NCBI GenBank assembly: GCA_027475525.1 | Contig: JAMWFC010000055.1 | Location: 62,001-126,000 of the forward strand | Reading direction: 5' to 3' | Source of the DNA: Macrolepiota albuminosa | Taxonomy: Eukaryota; Basidiomycota; Agaricomycetes; Agaricales; Agaricaceae | DNA length: 64,000 nucleotides | In this document: positions 32,740-44,754 of the stretch, in pieces | Layout: each line of letters opens with the position of its first letter | How positions within the stretch are numbered: position 1 is the stretch's first letter | The notes under the pieces: model-generated | The model's input: only the letters and a program-made list of their open reading frames with translations | Databases searched by the model: none | Told to the model about the DNA's origin: nothing | Program-made: the position numbers and the translations under genes

Positions 32740-35700
32740 CTACTCGATGGGTTGAGCTAGTGAACACTGGTGAAATTGTTGGAAATTGACCTGTTTCCTT
32801 TCCTCCTTGCGCCGCGCCATCTCAGCAGCCTTATCCTCTTTTGTTATTTCGGCAAGGATTGGATTTATGGGCAGAGGTGAAGGTGAAGTCACCTTCGTTG
32901 TCGGAGCAAGAGAAGATGCACTGGGAGCGTTCTTGCGCCTTGGAAAATGCCGAGTAGATGTTCCATCCTCATTCAAACCAAAACCAAGTTCACAGGGTGT
33001 GACTGGTCTCGGGGACACAAGGGTTGGTGCTGTTTCAAATGTACCTAAAGCATGAGTGAACAACTGTACTGCATCGAGTATAGAATGCCTACTCCAATCA
33101 TCTTCATCGGCGTTGACGTCAATCAGATCATCGTTCCCCCAAGGATTTTCTGTCTGAAGAGAATCTGTTGTATCATCCACCCATTGTTCTGCAAGAATAG
33201 CAGCCGTTGTGCCCAAAGGAACTTTGTTAGTACCAAGTTGCATGCCCTTTGCTCGCGAAGGGAGTGAAGTAGAAGAACTCGGCGTTACTGATGCAGATAC
33301 CAATTGTGAACCTGTCGACGCTCTAGATGTATTGCAACCGTCACTTCTAATAGGTGGCGAATGTAGTGAAACTTGTCGTTCATGCAATGAGGCTGTGCTG
33401 ACATCAGCTCCAATAGTAGTTTGGAGGTCTGAGGTGATGAGCTGTTTATAATCAGCGATGGGCACTGTCTTCGAAAAACGAGTACAGACCTTTTTTCCAA
33501 GTGAAGAAATCGCCCAACCTGCCAGAGAACTTGCTGCCCCAGCCGCTGTTGTTACAAGAGTGGTTTGTTCTGGAATAACAGAAGACATTCCGGCTGAATC
33601 TGGATGTGAGCCTGAGGTTTCAGGCTGCAGGGAAGTTCAACCTCGGGATGGTGACGTAGAAACAAGTCTTACCATTGTAGCTGCATTATTCTCCAGCCTT
33701 TTGACAAAGAGGTCCATAGCTTTGAAGGCTTGATCCCTGACTAACCTTGTAAAACTGGTTATCGCCCGAGGAATCGATCAGAAAAAGAGAAACAAGTACT
33801 TCTCCTTGTCAATCATGGTAAACGCGATATTAGGAATGACTTTATTAGCTACATCATCCACATCGAAGCAGTCAATAGTAGCCATGAATGCCATGAGCCC
33901 AGCAACACGGGCATGAACGAAAGTGTCCCTAAGTGCACGGGAAAGTGCAGGGACCAGTACTTTCTTCTTTGTATTGTAACCGAGATTAGGGCCAAGACGT
34001 CCAATGAGGATGCATGTGTTGGTTCGTATTGATGGTTCTGGATCTGTTTGCATTTTAGCAAGGAAACGCAGAAGATCGTTGTTGAGTATACGATCAGTCA
34101 ACTGGGCTGCGAGATGAGAAAAATCAACGTCAGACATTATGCAATGACCTACCTTCGGAGCCAGAAGTATGATAGATCTTATCGTAGCCTCGCGAATGAC
34201 CGCAACCGTGTCCGCGAATCCAGTAGACTATGGGCGCGTCAGACTCTATGATAATGGAAAGAGATAACCATACAAGATGAGGAAAAATCTTCTCGCTTAC
34301 AGTCTTCTTATCCAGTTTTTCTGCATACTCTGGCAAATGATCGAGCAAGGCCATTCGAGTTCCACGATCTGGGCTCGCATACAACTTCGTTAGAGGCGCA
34401 AGGATTACGGAGGGGTATTCTCCAGGAGACACATCAGCTCCAAACTGTAGAACCAAAGGCAGAATCATTGCCGCCGATGCACCCCCATACTCCAAAGCTG
34501 TCACGAGAGACGGCAATATACGACCTGACCTGAATTCAGGCGGGAATGATGTTGAGGAGTCTCTGAGAGCACTTCAAGTGGGGGGAGACATGAGTTCACA
34601 ACAACAAATCGGAGAAAAAATATACCTACCGAAGAAATGCGTTTTTCTCTGCCTCGCTTCCCAATGCAAAATTATCTAACGCAAGGCAGACTTTAACGAG
34701 TCTATTAGTGGCAAAAAAACTATTGTCCGTCATTCCTATTTCAAGGAATGCTTTAGGAGACTGTCGTCCTTTCGGGTTGGTATTCAAGAGCTTCTGAGCA
34801 GAAGAAAACACGACTTGTGGGATAGAACCATTGGAGATAGCCGTTGGTGAGGAACGAGAAGAGCGAGTTGTCGCAGCGAGTCCTGGAGCTGAGTCAAAAA
34901 CTGCGTACAAGAGGAGTCCCAACGCGTATGCATCTGCAACAGCAGGCTCGTGCCTGGGAAAAGAATTGACCAAATTACAAGGCGGAGAATGAGTACTGTG
35001 CATACGGGCTCACTCTTTGAGTACAGACCAGCCTCCTTTCTTAACTTCGGGAGCTGCCCAGGCAGATGAGTTCGGATACATTGCGCCTAGCGTCTATCAT
35101 GAAAATCAAGATAGCGCGATGCAGGAACACTGGTGTGCAACATACATATAACGTTGAAACCTCATCTTTTGGATTGCTAAGCAGCTCAAAACCACCGAGT
35201 TTCCATTCTCCGGAAGGAGAGATAAAGATTGAATCGATGCATAACTTGCCATGCGTGGAAGCGCAGGGATCGTTTATGAAGGTCAGAGCAACCTAACAAA
35301 TGGTAAAAAAAGGGTTAATATTTGCAGGTGCTGAACATACGGAGATTCGATGTAAACCCCAAAACAACCAATCCTCTCGTTCCTTAGCATTCCTTCCCCG
35401 CCACGATTGCAAAACATATTGCAAGGGTCGCACGCGTTCCGTCATAATATAAATTATTGTATCTGTCTCCACTGCGTCCATGAACTTGAGGACATCTGGA
35501 TGGCGAGTAGATCTTAACTTTCGAAGTGCGTTCATTGCAAACTGTTTAAAATTCGTCTTCGTTTGGTCACTGAAGTCATACTCAAAAATAGACACAGGAT
35601 TCCCATCATCCTACACATAAACATAAGATAGTCTATGACCGTTATGGACCAGAGCGTACCCGTTTTGTTCCATCGTACAAATTACATACTCCATCCAGAG

Positions 35701-35797
35701 ACGAGACCTTTGGTCCAATGGAGAATGGTAGATTCAGGCCAGACTTTTGAACCAGAGTAGAAACCGCAGCAGATCCAAGGGTCCTCAAATAGTCCAT
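32740..35797 (-). CDS. SCYL1/Cex1-type pseudokinase with HEAT repeats
   Basis: N-terminal kinase-like protein. Relatives act in COPI traffic (SCYL1) and tRNA export (yeast Cex1). It starts MDYLRTLGSAAVSTLVQKSG at 35797, then LPFSIGPKVSSLDGVCNLYD and SIFEYDFSDQTKTNFKQFAM; this lacks a classic Gly-rich loop and ATP lysine context. The kinase-like part (RSTRHPDVLKFMDAVETDTI, then LQYVLQSW) is followed by HEAT-like repeats at 33.8-34.5 kb (EPSIRTNTCILIGRLGPNL; VHARVAGLMAFMATIDCFD). The last large exon (33588-32740) is Ser/Thr-rich with a charged end (EMARRKEERKQ). About eight short introns are present. It is divergent from MED14, with 215 bp between start codons. Confidence 0.87.
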
Positions 35798-36012
35798 CGG
35801 TATAAACCCTGACACACAAGGACTTCGGGCTGTAGACTAAGTAGTTCGCTTGTGGAAGTGTTGTTCATGTGGTGGCAGTGCACTTGATCCCAACGCTTTT
35901 GAGTCCCTCACGACTTCGCTTGTCATTCCCAATCATCTTGGAGCAAATTGCGCTGTATATGACAGTTTGTAAACGCCACATTCGACTTTAAGCCAGCGTC
36001 TAGGATTCCTTC

Positions 36013-39000
36013 ATGCCACAAGATGGTCAATCTGGAGGCCCAAATCCAGATAATACCACTTTTTCGCTCTCCATGAGCGATTTACCTCATGAACGGTCCG
36101 GAGATGAGCTAGAAAGGGAGCTACCTACTGTGATGGATGGTCAGATACCGCTTGGTGATCTTCTCTCGCGGGTCATGCAAGCAATCTATGCGGAACTGGC
36201 GGAACTGGCAGAAACGTGTGTCAAGTGATAAATGAACAGATATTTGGTGACCTGATAATTTTTTTAGCATGCCCAATATGTCTGACAGCGCACGGAAGCG
36301 GACATTAGCTGACTGGGTCGTTAAAACAAAGAAACAGGTGGTAAAGTTGTATGCAGTAACGAAGTGGGCACGCGATGCAGAGACCGTTCAGAAGTGCATG
36401 GTATCTTCAATGACGATGATTAGCGTGACCTGGACTGATGTTGTTGCGGCAGAATATAACAGCGTTTTTCATGACCCAAAATCACCAGTTTGAAGGCGCA
36501 ATGGAAGGTTTAAAGTATGCGAGGGAGAGCTTAGACCCCGCGAGGTCAATCATCTTGTGAATTTGTGTGGCGAATGAAATTCTGACGCCTGCCAATAATC
36601 AGGTTGAGGAATCATGATCTTCTGACATCTTTAGATGTTTTAACGACCGGCTCCTACCTACGGCTTCCAACATGTATCGCGGTATGCACTTTCACAATTT
36701 GTCTTCGATTACGGTCGAATTTACATGGAACCAGAAATCCCTGATCCCTGTGACTCCCTTGACTGATTCACAAGTAACACAAACATTCCGAGATATGGAA
36801 GACGTTATTCGATACCGGTTGCGAATGTCTGAGGTTGTTCCTGTTGAAATGTCGCAATATCGCATAGGTTACCTGCTCTCTTACATCTTGAGTCTTGAGG
36901 ATTGACCTTGGTGCTCAGCCGACGGGCGAGTCTACTTTACTGTCCCAAAATTGTTTGAAATGTCTCTTTGTTTACGTGGTGCACAAGAAGGAGATGGCTG
37001 GTTCTTTGTTCACGTAGAGTTCTTGTTCAACTTAGGAGGAGACCTCACTGGCTTGCAAGGTGAGTTATTGCATGTCGCCGTCGATTAATTCTTCAATGTT
37101 TGGCAGAATTTCCTCGGACACCAGCAGGTATTATGAAGCGACATATTTCGGATGAGGCAGATGCACGACTAGCTTTCTATCTTGCACTACCTGAAGAAGC
37201 CCAGAACAATGCTGACATGCCAGCGAGGCCCCAACTTCCACCAGGTGTTCTGGATACTCCACTTGTCCGGGTCTACAATTTCCTTCGTATGTCCAATCGG
37301 TTGAAAGCTTGGTCATTGTCGACTCAAAAGTTCTCCCAAGAAATCATGTCTCTGTCTTATCAATTAGAAATTTTATGGTATCAGGTAGTTTTTTTAAAAA
37401 AAAAAAATCAGGTTTCTAGGGTCTTTGCGTCATCTTATGCATTCTTCCAGGCGCAGCGGATGCGATCACTAGGTTGGGCCGACTATTTGACTATCGAGAT
37501 GACTCAAAATCGAAAAGTCATGACCGTATCCTATTGGATGTGAGCTCTGTTCAAGCCCGTCAATTCAACTCCTTAATTTATACGTCTGCAGAAGACAACC
37601 TCCGCCACCCGGTCGCCAAACTCGCATCAAACTTCCATCACTTGGAGGGACCATAACAGTATCAATTATCGAATCTCATGGCCACCCGGTCGCCAAACTC
37701 GCATCAAACTTCCATCACTTGGAGGGACCATAACAGTATCAATTATCGAATCTCATGATCTTCACAGGCGGGGAGAGGGCCATCTCGGTCACCAAAAAGA
37801 AGGGTTTTCGCTCGACTACAATGCCGAGCCAAATTGGGCGCTGGTATGCCCTCTGACGAGGTTGAAGGCTTGAAAATCCAAGTTCTTTGGGAACCTGCAA
37901 AAGGCGCTCTCGGAGTGAATGTGCCTTCTACCATAATGTCTGATCACGTCCTTCATATTGTTCGTTAACGTTATTTCACTTTATGATCTGTCGTTGACAC
38001 TGATCTAGGACGCTGACAACCTTGACTTCGAGAATCTTCTTCGTGGCGTGATTGAAAGACATGCCCATGCAATTCTCGAGATCTATCAATATCAAACCTT
38101 GACTTCGAGAATCTTCTTCGTGGCGTGATTGAAAGACATGCCCATGCAATTCTCGAGATCTATCAATATCAACTGCAAAATGGCCAAAAAAGGACAGTGT
38201 TCTCTCCCCCAGCGTTGTCACTCTTACCAAAGATGGTCAGTCTTCCATCAGACGCTTCCTTTGTAACTACTGAGAGTATATAATGACAGAGGGTGTTCAA
38301 GCACTTAGAGTGCATTTATGTGCCGATGAAGTCGTAATTATGACTATAGACTCGAGAACAGGTCGTCTTAATCTTCGTGATACGGGTGACCTCGCTGCGG
38401 CTGGACGTGGGCCTCAATTCACTCTCTTCTCAGAACAACTGAACGAGAACCCACACAATCTGATCATAGCCCTGATGCGCCTGAGGCTTATGGTACGAAA
38501 ATGACTCGGAGTGACACGTGCGATCGCTGACACTAGCTTCTCCAAGACAATCAGAGACCTTGCTGAGCAAAAGGCGCAATACCTTGGCCTGCAAAGTTTC
38601 CGTTGGCGAAACTTCCAGCCGGAAGGTTGGTAAATGTCTTTTTTGTTAATAAATAATACCTTGGCCTGCAAAGTTTCCGTTGGCGAAACTTCCAGCCGGA
38701 AGGTTGGTAAATGTCTTTTTTGTTAATAAATCAGTTGATATATATTATAATAGAACTTCATAAACTGGGTCCTTCGACACAGGGAACATTATACATTCAA
38801 CTATCCAATTTCCCTGACCACTACCTTGTCTTAGTCATCACCGATGAGAGATTCCGATATGCTCTCATCACTACGAGGATTATGTCGGAGTCGATGTATG
38901 CGGACATGATCATGGAGGATATCGCCTGGCTCGATTTCGACCGAATTCACAGTGAAGAAACTGTCATCACTGTTCATTCTTCGCGTTCAGACATGCGCAC

Positions 39001-40703
39001 CGGTAAGAGGCGTAATAGTGATACTAGCAATGTGAACGAGTCGGAAATTGGAGTGATTGATACTGGGTGAGTGAGCCAGTCTGTCTCCATTGTGCAAGTT
39101 TGGGTTAATTGGATTATTTCAGTTTTAACTTAGAGACTGCAGTTCTTCGTGAGCTGTACAGTTATTGCTGGTGCGTCAATTCTCCTGCGATTATTTCAGT
39201 TTTAACTTAGAGACTGCAGTTCTTCGTGAGCTGTACAGTTATTGCTGGTGCGTCAATTCTCCTGCACGTCTGGATCGTGCTGAAAGGTTTGAAATTAGTG
39301 CACGAGTCGCATTTATGAATGTCGAAAGACAATTCAAGTTGCGCGGCATTCCTTTTACCCACGTGAATCCAACCAGTGGCTCTCCTGTGACTTTGGAGTT
39401 GGCTCATATTCAATCGTCGCTTGCGCGTTCCGTACCTGCGCTTTGTGTGCAATCACAAGACATTTTGTCCGGAGCACCTGCCGCTGAAGCTGCTATGCCA
39501 AATATACGTGTTATTCCATTGAACTGGTGGTCTGAAAAAAATGCTCAGGTCGGTCGTTTTATTCTCCGCAAATGTTTTTTATGTACTCTTTGCATAGGTT
39601 GTCACGTCAGTAAAGCTAAAATATGTACAACAACCCATGGGAAAGACAGCAAGTAGTACAAGCGCTATCATCAGGCCATCAAGACGAATTATCTACGACA
39701 CAACTCAGGCTGTTGTCTCCTTTCTTTCTGAGAACGTCAACACATGCGTGGATGAATTCCTAGAGGAATGGGCGCGTGTGTCGAAGATGGTCGTAATAGC
39801 TCGAGAGGGTGCGTTAGTGTTAGATCATTCCAGGACCACAGTCTAAATCCTGGTCTTAGTTGCGCAGATGGCGAAGGAAAGTAGTTGGGATGATGTCCGT
39901 TTACTCTCCTTTGACCTTCAAACTGTCGAGTTCGCCTACGCTAAGGTGCCCCAATATCCTAAAAAATGGCTTTTCATATTAATCGTTAGCACATTTACCA
40001 GGATTACACCGTGTCTATCTCCTGTCAGGATCAGCTCTCACCTTTAGGTGGCAATTTTGACCTTAGGTTCTCCCGTTGCGGGCGATTGCACACTAGACAC
40101 GATCGTGATAATGATCAAGAGTTCTTCAACCCCCATGGCGATGCAGAACCTTACCTGCGCAACATTTTGCGACATGGTCACGGTCGTCTCGCCCCTTCCC
40201 TCCACCGATTAGTAACTCTTTTACGAGATACACTCCCGATTGTCACAGTCCTGGAAGATATCCGACAGGAAAGTATCCAAAACAGTCGTAGTGTGGACAC
40301 ATTTGCGAAGGCTGCGGGGTGGTATCGATTATTATTGAATATTGACCAGAGGTCCGTACAACCATTTTATTGTGGACTATTTGCCGAAGACCTTGTTAGA
40401 CATGCACTCGATTTTCGATTGATGACTGGCCAACGCGTTGCAATCCTCGATGGATCATTCTCGGTGTTTGATCAGGCAGGCTCGAAGAATCCGACAGCGA
40501 GCGCTGAACAGATGCTAGGCCTCAAGCCTATCCCGCAATTTAAAGACATCGTCACAGACGCTGTACGGGATACCATCTCTTCTGGGAGTGTCCAACCCGG
40601 TACAGTTGCCATGATTGACGTCGGGGTCATTTGTCGTACAGAAAACGTCTGCGAGCTTGGAAAAAGTATCTATCAGAAGCTCGTTTCTCGTGGAATACCT
40701 TGA
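36013..40703 (+). CDS. MED14: Mediator subunit 14 (Rgr1)
   Basis: Central scaffold subunit of Mediator linking head, middle and tail. It starts MPQDGQSGGPNPDNTTFSL at 36013. The conserved N-terminal block is IPLGDLLSRVMQAIYAELAE, LAETMPNMSDSARKRTLADW, VVKTKKQVVKLYAVTKWARD and AETVQKCM. Later parts include RLPTCIA, EVVPVEMSQYRI, FFVHVEFLFNLGGDLTG, MPSDEVEGLKIQVLWEPAKG and ALGV, and the C-terminal GTLYIQLSNFPDHYLVLVIT. The stop is at 40703. About fifteen short introns are present. Five exact 77-bp duplications fall in the gene (37604, 38018, 38578, 39112, 40666). The one at 38018 lies inside an exon and would stop translation, so the true gene is very likely intact and the assembly wrong. Confidence 0.9.
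37604..37757. repeat. 77-bp tandem duplication 2 (in MED14)
   Basis: Exact copies 37604-37680 and 37681-37757. They cover the coding stretch KLPSLGGTITVSI and a possible donor (gtatca at 37659). Confidence 0.95.
38018..38171. repeat. 77-bp tandem duplication 3 (in MED14 exon)
   Basis: Exact copies inside one exon (LDFENLLRGVIERHAHAILE). Two copies shift the frame and give a TGA; one copy reads through into LQNGQKRTVFSPPALSLLP. Confidence 0.95.
38578..38731. repeat. 77-bp tandem duplication 4 (in MED14)
   Basis: Exact copies spanning an exon end (YLGLQSFRWRNFQPE) and the start of the next intron (gttggtaaatg). Confidence 0.95.
39112..39265. repeat. 77-bp tandem duplication 5 (in MED14)
   Basis: Exact copies covering an intron end (ttatttcag), the whole short exon ETAVLRELYSYC and the next donor. 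Confidence 0.95.
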
Positions 40704-40819
40704 TTCCACCGCTGTGTATTATTATGATTCATATGCATACATGTATCTATCAGAAGCTCGTTTCTCGTGGAATACCTTGATTCCACCGCTGTGTATTATT
40801 ATGATTCATATGCATACAT
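40666..40819. repeat. 77-bp tandem duplication 6 (MED14 end)
   Basis: Exact copies beginning in the last codons of MED14. The first copy contains its stop codon, so the protein is unaffected. Confidence 0.95.
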
Positions 40820-40871
40820 CTGTACATTATACACCATATTATAACTATCACTTTGATTATCGATCAGTCGA

Positions 40872-43524
40872 TCAGTCCGATATCTCGATATAGCGGGGTT
40901 CAGGACTTGAAACAGACATGGATGCCATGGCACGAATCAAGTCGGTTGTTCCAACAGACTCAAGGTCCCTGTTATGGAGTTTTCTTGTCTTGGTTCTGCT
41001 CATTGAATCTGAATCTCCGGGAAACTTGCTTTGGAGATCTCGCGAGGTATCTTGGTTCAATGTGCATGGCGAGGGTTGTATTAAATCATCCTCAGAAGTT
41101 CCAGAACGAATAACATTGAAGTCGAGGATCTCATCACTCAAATCAACCGCGCCGGTGTGCCCAGCTGTTGTTGAATAGTTCTTTGAACCAAGTTGTGTCT
41201 TCCCAGAAGCGGCCCTTTTCGTTGTTGCAGTCGTGGACGGGGGAATGATATTTGCATCGGCCGGTACCTTTCGTGGCCTGCCACGTTTCCGAGGTAACAC
41301 AGCGATACGATCATTACCGAGGACGGGAGATGCAGCGACGGTACCTTTCGTGGCCTGCCACGTTTCCGAGGTAACACAGCGATACGATCATTACCGAGGA
41401 CGGGAGATGCAGCGAGATGTTTGCCACGCTGGACGTAAGTACCATCAAGAGAGGCGCAATCAGAATCAAAAGTTCTCCTTCACTAGAGACGTCTATAGAT
41501 GGGCGGAAAGCAGGGTATTGACTCCCTTCAACTTGTCTTGAAGGCAAGATTGGTGTTTTTGTCTGTCCCAAGGGAAGAAGAGTCGACGAATCCGCTTTAC
41601 GAGGACGGCCACGCTTCCGAGGCGTTTTACCCGTAGAGTTAGCACAATCAGAGTCAAAAAGCTCTTCTTCGCTGGAAAAGGAAGGTGTCTCTGTCTTTCC
41701 CGAGGGTAGAGTCGTCGGTGAAACCACTTTACGAGGACGACCAAGCTTCCGAGGCGCCTTATCCGAAGAACTGGCATCATCAAAGTCAAAAAGCTCTCCT
41801 TCGCTGGAAAAGGAAGGTGTTTCTGTCTTTCCCGAGGGAAGAGAAGACAAATCCACTTTGCGAGGACGGCCACGCTTTCGAGGTGTTTTACCCGTAGAGC
41901 TAGCACAATCAGAGTCAAAAAGCTCTCCTTCGCTAGAAAAGGAAGGCGAAACTGGTGTTTTTGTCTTTTCCGAGGGAAGAAGAGTCGACGATGAAACCGC
42001 TTTGCGGGGACGGCCACGCTTTCGAGGCGTCTTATCCGAAGAACTGGCATCATCAAAGTCGAAAAGCTCTCCTTCGCTGGAAGACGTCATTTTTTTCGTT
42101 CCTTCGTCTTATCCGAAGAACTGGCATCATCAAAGTCGAAAAGCTCTCCTTCGCTGGAAGACGTCATTTTTTTCGTTCCTTTACGGGTCTCCGCGTCTTG
42201 ATGGCCGTAGTTTTGTTTTCCGATTCGATGCTTTTTTGTTTGGCGAAGAAAGTTCAGAATAGGGCTCACTGTCATCCGAAGCATATGTTCATCTTCAAAC
42301 TGTTCAGCCTCATCCTCATCCTCTCCATCTCAATTGATGTGCCTCCTGTCATACGACGATAAGAGCCGCGAATGATATCGCCCCACAGAATATAGGTGTT
42401 GCAAGAGGTACATGTTCCGCCTCGAGGAATGAGACTCGTTGACGAAGGATCAGAAGCAAGGAATTTCTTTGATAGACATGTGATGTGAGATATTGCCGTG
42501 CAAGAGGAGTTGGGACAGAGTGTAGTAGATAGAGGATCCTTCTCAACGGGATTAGGGTTGAAAAAGGTCTGCTAATAAGATAAACTTACTGTCGTGTAGT
42601 TTGTGAGTTCCGTTTGACATACCGAACAGTGCAACTGGTGGTTAGTGGCGAGTAGAGCGGTGTTTTTGGCCAAGTAGGGAGATGTGAATTGTTCTGGGAA
42701 GACGACTGTTATGAATTCGTGGCTGATGAATGGATTTGGATACTAACCATCGTTGACATTTATAGGTTCCCAGCGCCCAGAACCAACTTGGCCCGATTTT
42801 CCATCGACTCCTTCGAGCTCTATGCTGCAGGTGAAGCCTGGCGGCATCGGGGCTGAGCGTTGACTGGCTGCTGTCCATGCTGCGACTGCCTCGGCAGAGA
42901 AAAGCTTGACATGTAAGGGCCATGTGTTGTATGGATGAGTGGATATCATTTGGTAGACCAGTCTGAATGTTGGTTCAGCTGGAAACTTTGACATAGAAGC
43001 ATACATACGTACTGAATACTAGCACTAATATGCTTCGACCTACGACGATCAAACAATGGGAGACCGTCAGAAGTGCGGAGATGTCTCGACTTGTATGGGT
43101 GCTGCCATGCCCATTCGAATTGAAGTGCGGCCTACATAGAATATATAGATCTTACAGAACTAAAACAAGAATGGAAAGCCTACGAGTCGTGAAGGGAAGC
43201 CATGGACAATCATTGTCATGATCCAAGGCCGACGAGAACGCGTCTTCTTAGCACCTTGTTTGAGTTCACCATTGTGCTGTCTAGTCTGATCAGGTATAAT
43301 TGTAACGTGTATGATGAGTCAAGTGCGACCTTATGCGCCGGGGAGGGTTTGGAGTGCTTCCTATGTATGTTCTAGGTGATACAAATCGGAATGATAAGAA
43401 AGAGTTTCTGGCGAAGTACACACCCTTTTGCAAAGGGTGTTTGGATTGATCTCAAGAGGTAGCAAGCATAGAATGGGGGAAAGAGATGAGAGCGCGGACG
43501 CAATATTTGATTGGAGGAAGCCAT
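40872..43524 (-). CDS. SLX1: SLX1 structure-specific nuclease with AT-hook tail
   Basis: GIY-YIG endonuclease that, with Slx4, cuts branched DNA such as Holliday junctions. It starts MASSNQILRPRSHLFPPFYA at 43524, then CYLLRSIQTPFAKG and the nuclease motif [20 protein letters not shown], with the catalytic Arg in place. IMTMIVHGFPSR and AALQFEWAWQHPYKSRHL follow. The C-terminal RING/PHD-type finger has CSVCQTELTNYTT, LCPNSSCTAISHITCLSKKF and GTCTSCNTYILWGDIIRG. A long tail then holds five copies of SEGELFDSD-type acidic repeats, each ending in an AT hook (PRKRGRPRK; one is PRKLGRPRK). Two 77-bp duplications (41262, 42028) and an apparent one-base deficit in an A run near 41468 disturb the tail's frame in this assembly. 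Confidence 0.88.
41262..41415. repeat. 77-bp tandem duplication 7 (in SLX1 tail)
   Basis: Exact copies over the last AT hook (LPRKRGRPRKVPA). Only the single-copy version keeps ASPVLGNDRIAVLPRKRG in frame. Confidence 0.95.
42028..42181. repeat. 77-bp tandem duplication 8 (in SLX1 tail)
   Basis: Exact copies over the first acidic repeat (MTSSSEGELFDFDDASSSDK). Confidence 0.95.
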
Positions 43525-43644
43525 AGCATGTCGCGCCACAAACTTGGCGAATGTCACACAATGTAACGTTTTGCCTAAATGGAACACGCCGGAATTGATA
43601 TTACGATACACAAAGTCTTTGTAATGATCTTACACAACAGAGAT

Positions 43645-44321
43645 CTACATACACGCAGAAAGTCTCCCAACTAATAGATAACCATCCTTGGAACCATGCG
43701 GACAAGCCCTGTACAAGTTGCGAATGACCCCGGAAGCGACCTTGAAACCAATGCGCTCATAAAAGGTAAGGGCAGGGACATTTGATGTGGCGACGTTGGT
43801 GTGGATGAGGGAGCTGTCGGACAACTGGCGCGATGGCGTCGAGTGTTCGCGGAAATAATGGTACACCTGCTGGATGAGGAGGCGGGCGATGCCTTGTTGT
43901 TGATAAGCAGGCAGGACGCCGAGGGTGAGGATTTCGACGTGGGGTGTGCCTTGGGATAGCGGGCGATGCCTTGTTGTTGATAAGCAGGCAGGACGCCGAG
44001 GGTGAGGATTTCGACGTGGGGTGTGCCTTGGGATACTTGGTCTCGCTATCAAGGAGGAGCGAACTGACACGGGGATTCGCCTGGAGAGATGCGGAAACAA
44101 AGGCGACTGGGACCAACGGATGTGCAGGGTGGTACGCGACCAGGCACACGCGACCGGAAAGCAGGGTGAGTTGGATAAAAAACGATGTGGGGTAATTGAC
44201 AGGCAGAAGCGAAGACTGGAGACACGTTGAATGGAGAAGAGACGACGGACAAAATACCTACATGAAGCGCGCGCACTTTGGGAATGTCGCAGGACGTCAA
44301 GGGCTTAATGATAATGGACAT
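43645..44321 (-). CDS. GNAT-family N-acetyltransferase
   Basis: Acetyl-CoA-dependent acyltransferase resembling N-alpha-acetyltransferases of the NAA50/NAA60 kind. MSIIIKPLTSCDIPKVRALH starts at 44321. After an intron come LLPVNYPTSFFIQLTLLSGR and VCLVAYHPAHPLVPVAFVSA. A 44-nt intron (gtgtcag to cccaag) then joins NPR to TPHVEILTLGVLPAYQQQGI. The acetyl-CoA loop is YQQQGIARLLIQQ (Q-x-x-G-I-A). The C-terminal part has HTNVATSNVPALTFYERIGF, usual for the fold. The 77-bp duplication at 43882 covers the intron end and the acetyl-CoA motif and must be collapsed for a clean reading. Substrate unknown. Confidence 0.82.
43882..44035. repeat. 77-bp tandem duplication 9 (in GNAT gene)
   Basis: Exact copies covering VEILTLGVLPAYQQQGIA and the intron end before it. 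Confidence 0.95.
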
Positions 44322-44754
44322 GACGAAGTATGTAGGTAGTACTTTACATTGATAACATGTATTGAATATATAAAGACGCGTTACGACCCACCTCAGTGGC
44401 TCGGTGGCTTGGTGGCTCAGGTGCCTCGAGTCGTTTTTTTTCAAAGCCGGGCGGGTTCCCGACGGAGATGGCTCAAGCGATACTCGCATCACTCGCCATG
44501 TGATTCGCCAACAGCACCGTCGGGGGAAACCGGCGCATATATCGTGATTCTAGGCCTCGACACGGCTGGCCATTGGCCATGAGCTCGGGGGTTTGAGGGA
44601 TATGTTGCGTTGCCCGGCAGCGACGTATAGGCTACCCTCCCCTCTTCGGCGGCAAGTCACGGGACGGATCATGAACAAATGTCCAAAGACACTCCTATTT
44701 AACTCTCCAACTTTTCGTACGATCATCCTTCCATCTATTCACAACCCACCCAAT

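Noticed and set aside
43645..44149. Frameshift in the GNAT gene before TPHVEIL
   Set aside because: A 44-nt intron (gtgtcag to cccaag) resolves it once the 77-bp copy is discounted.
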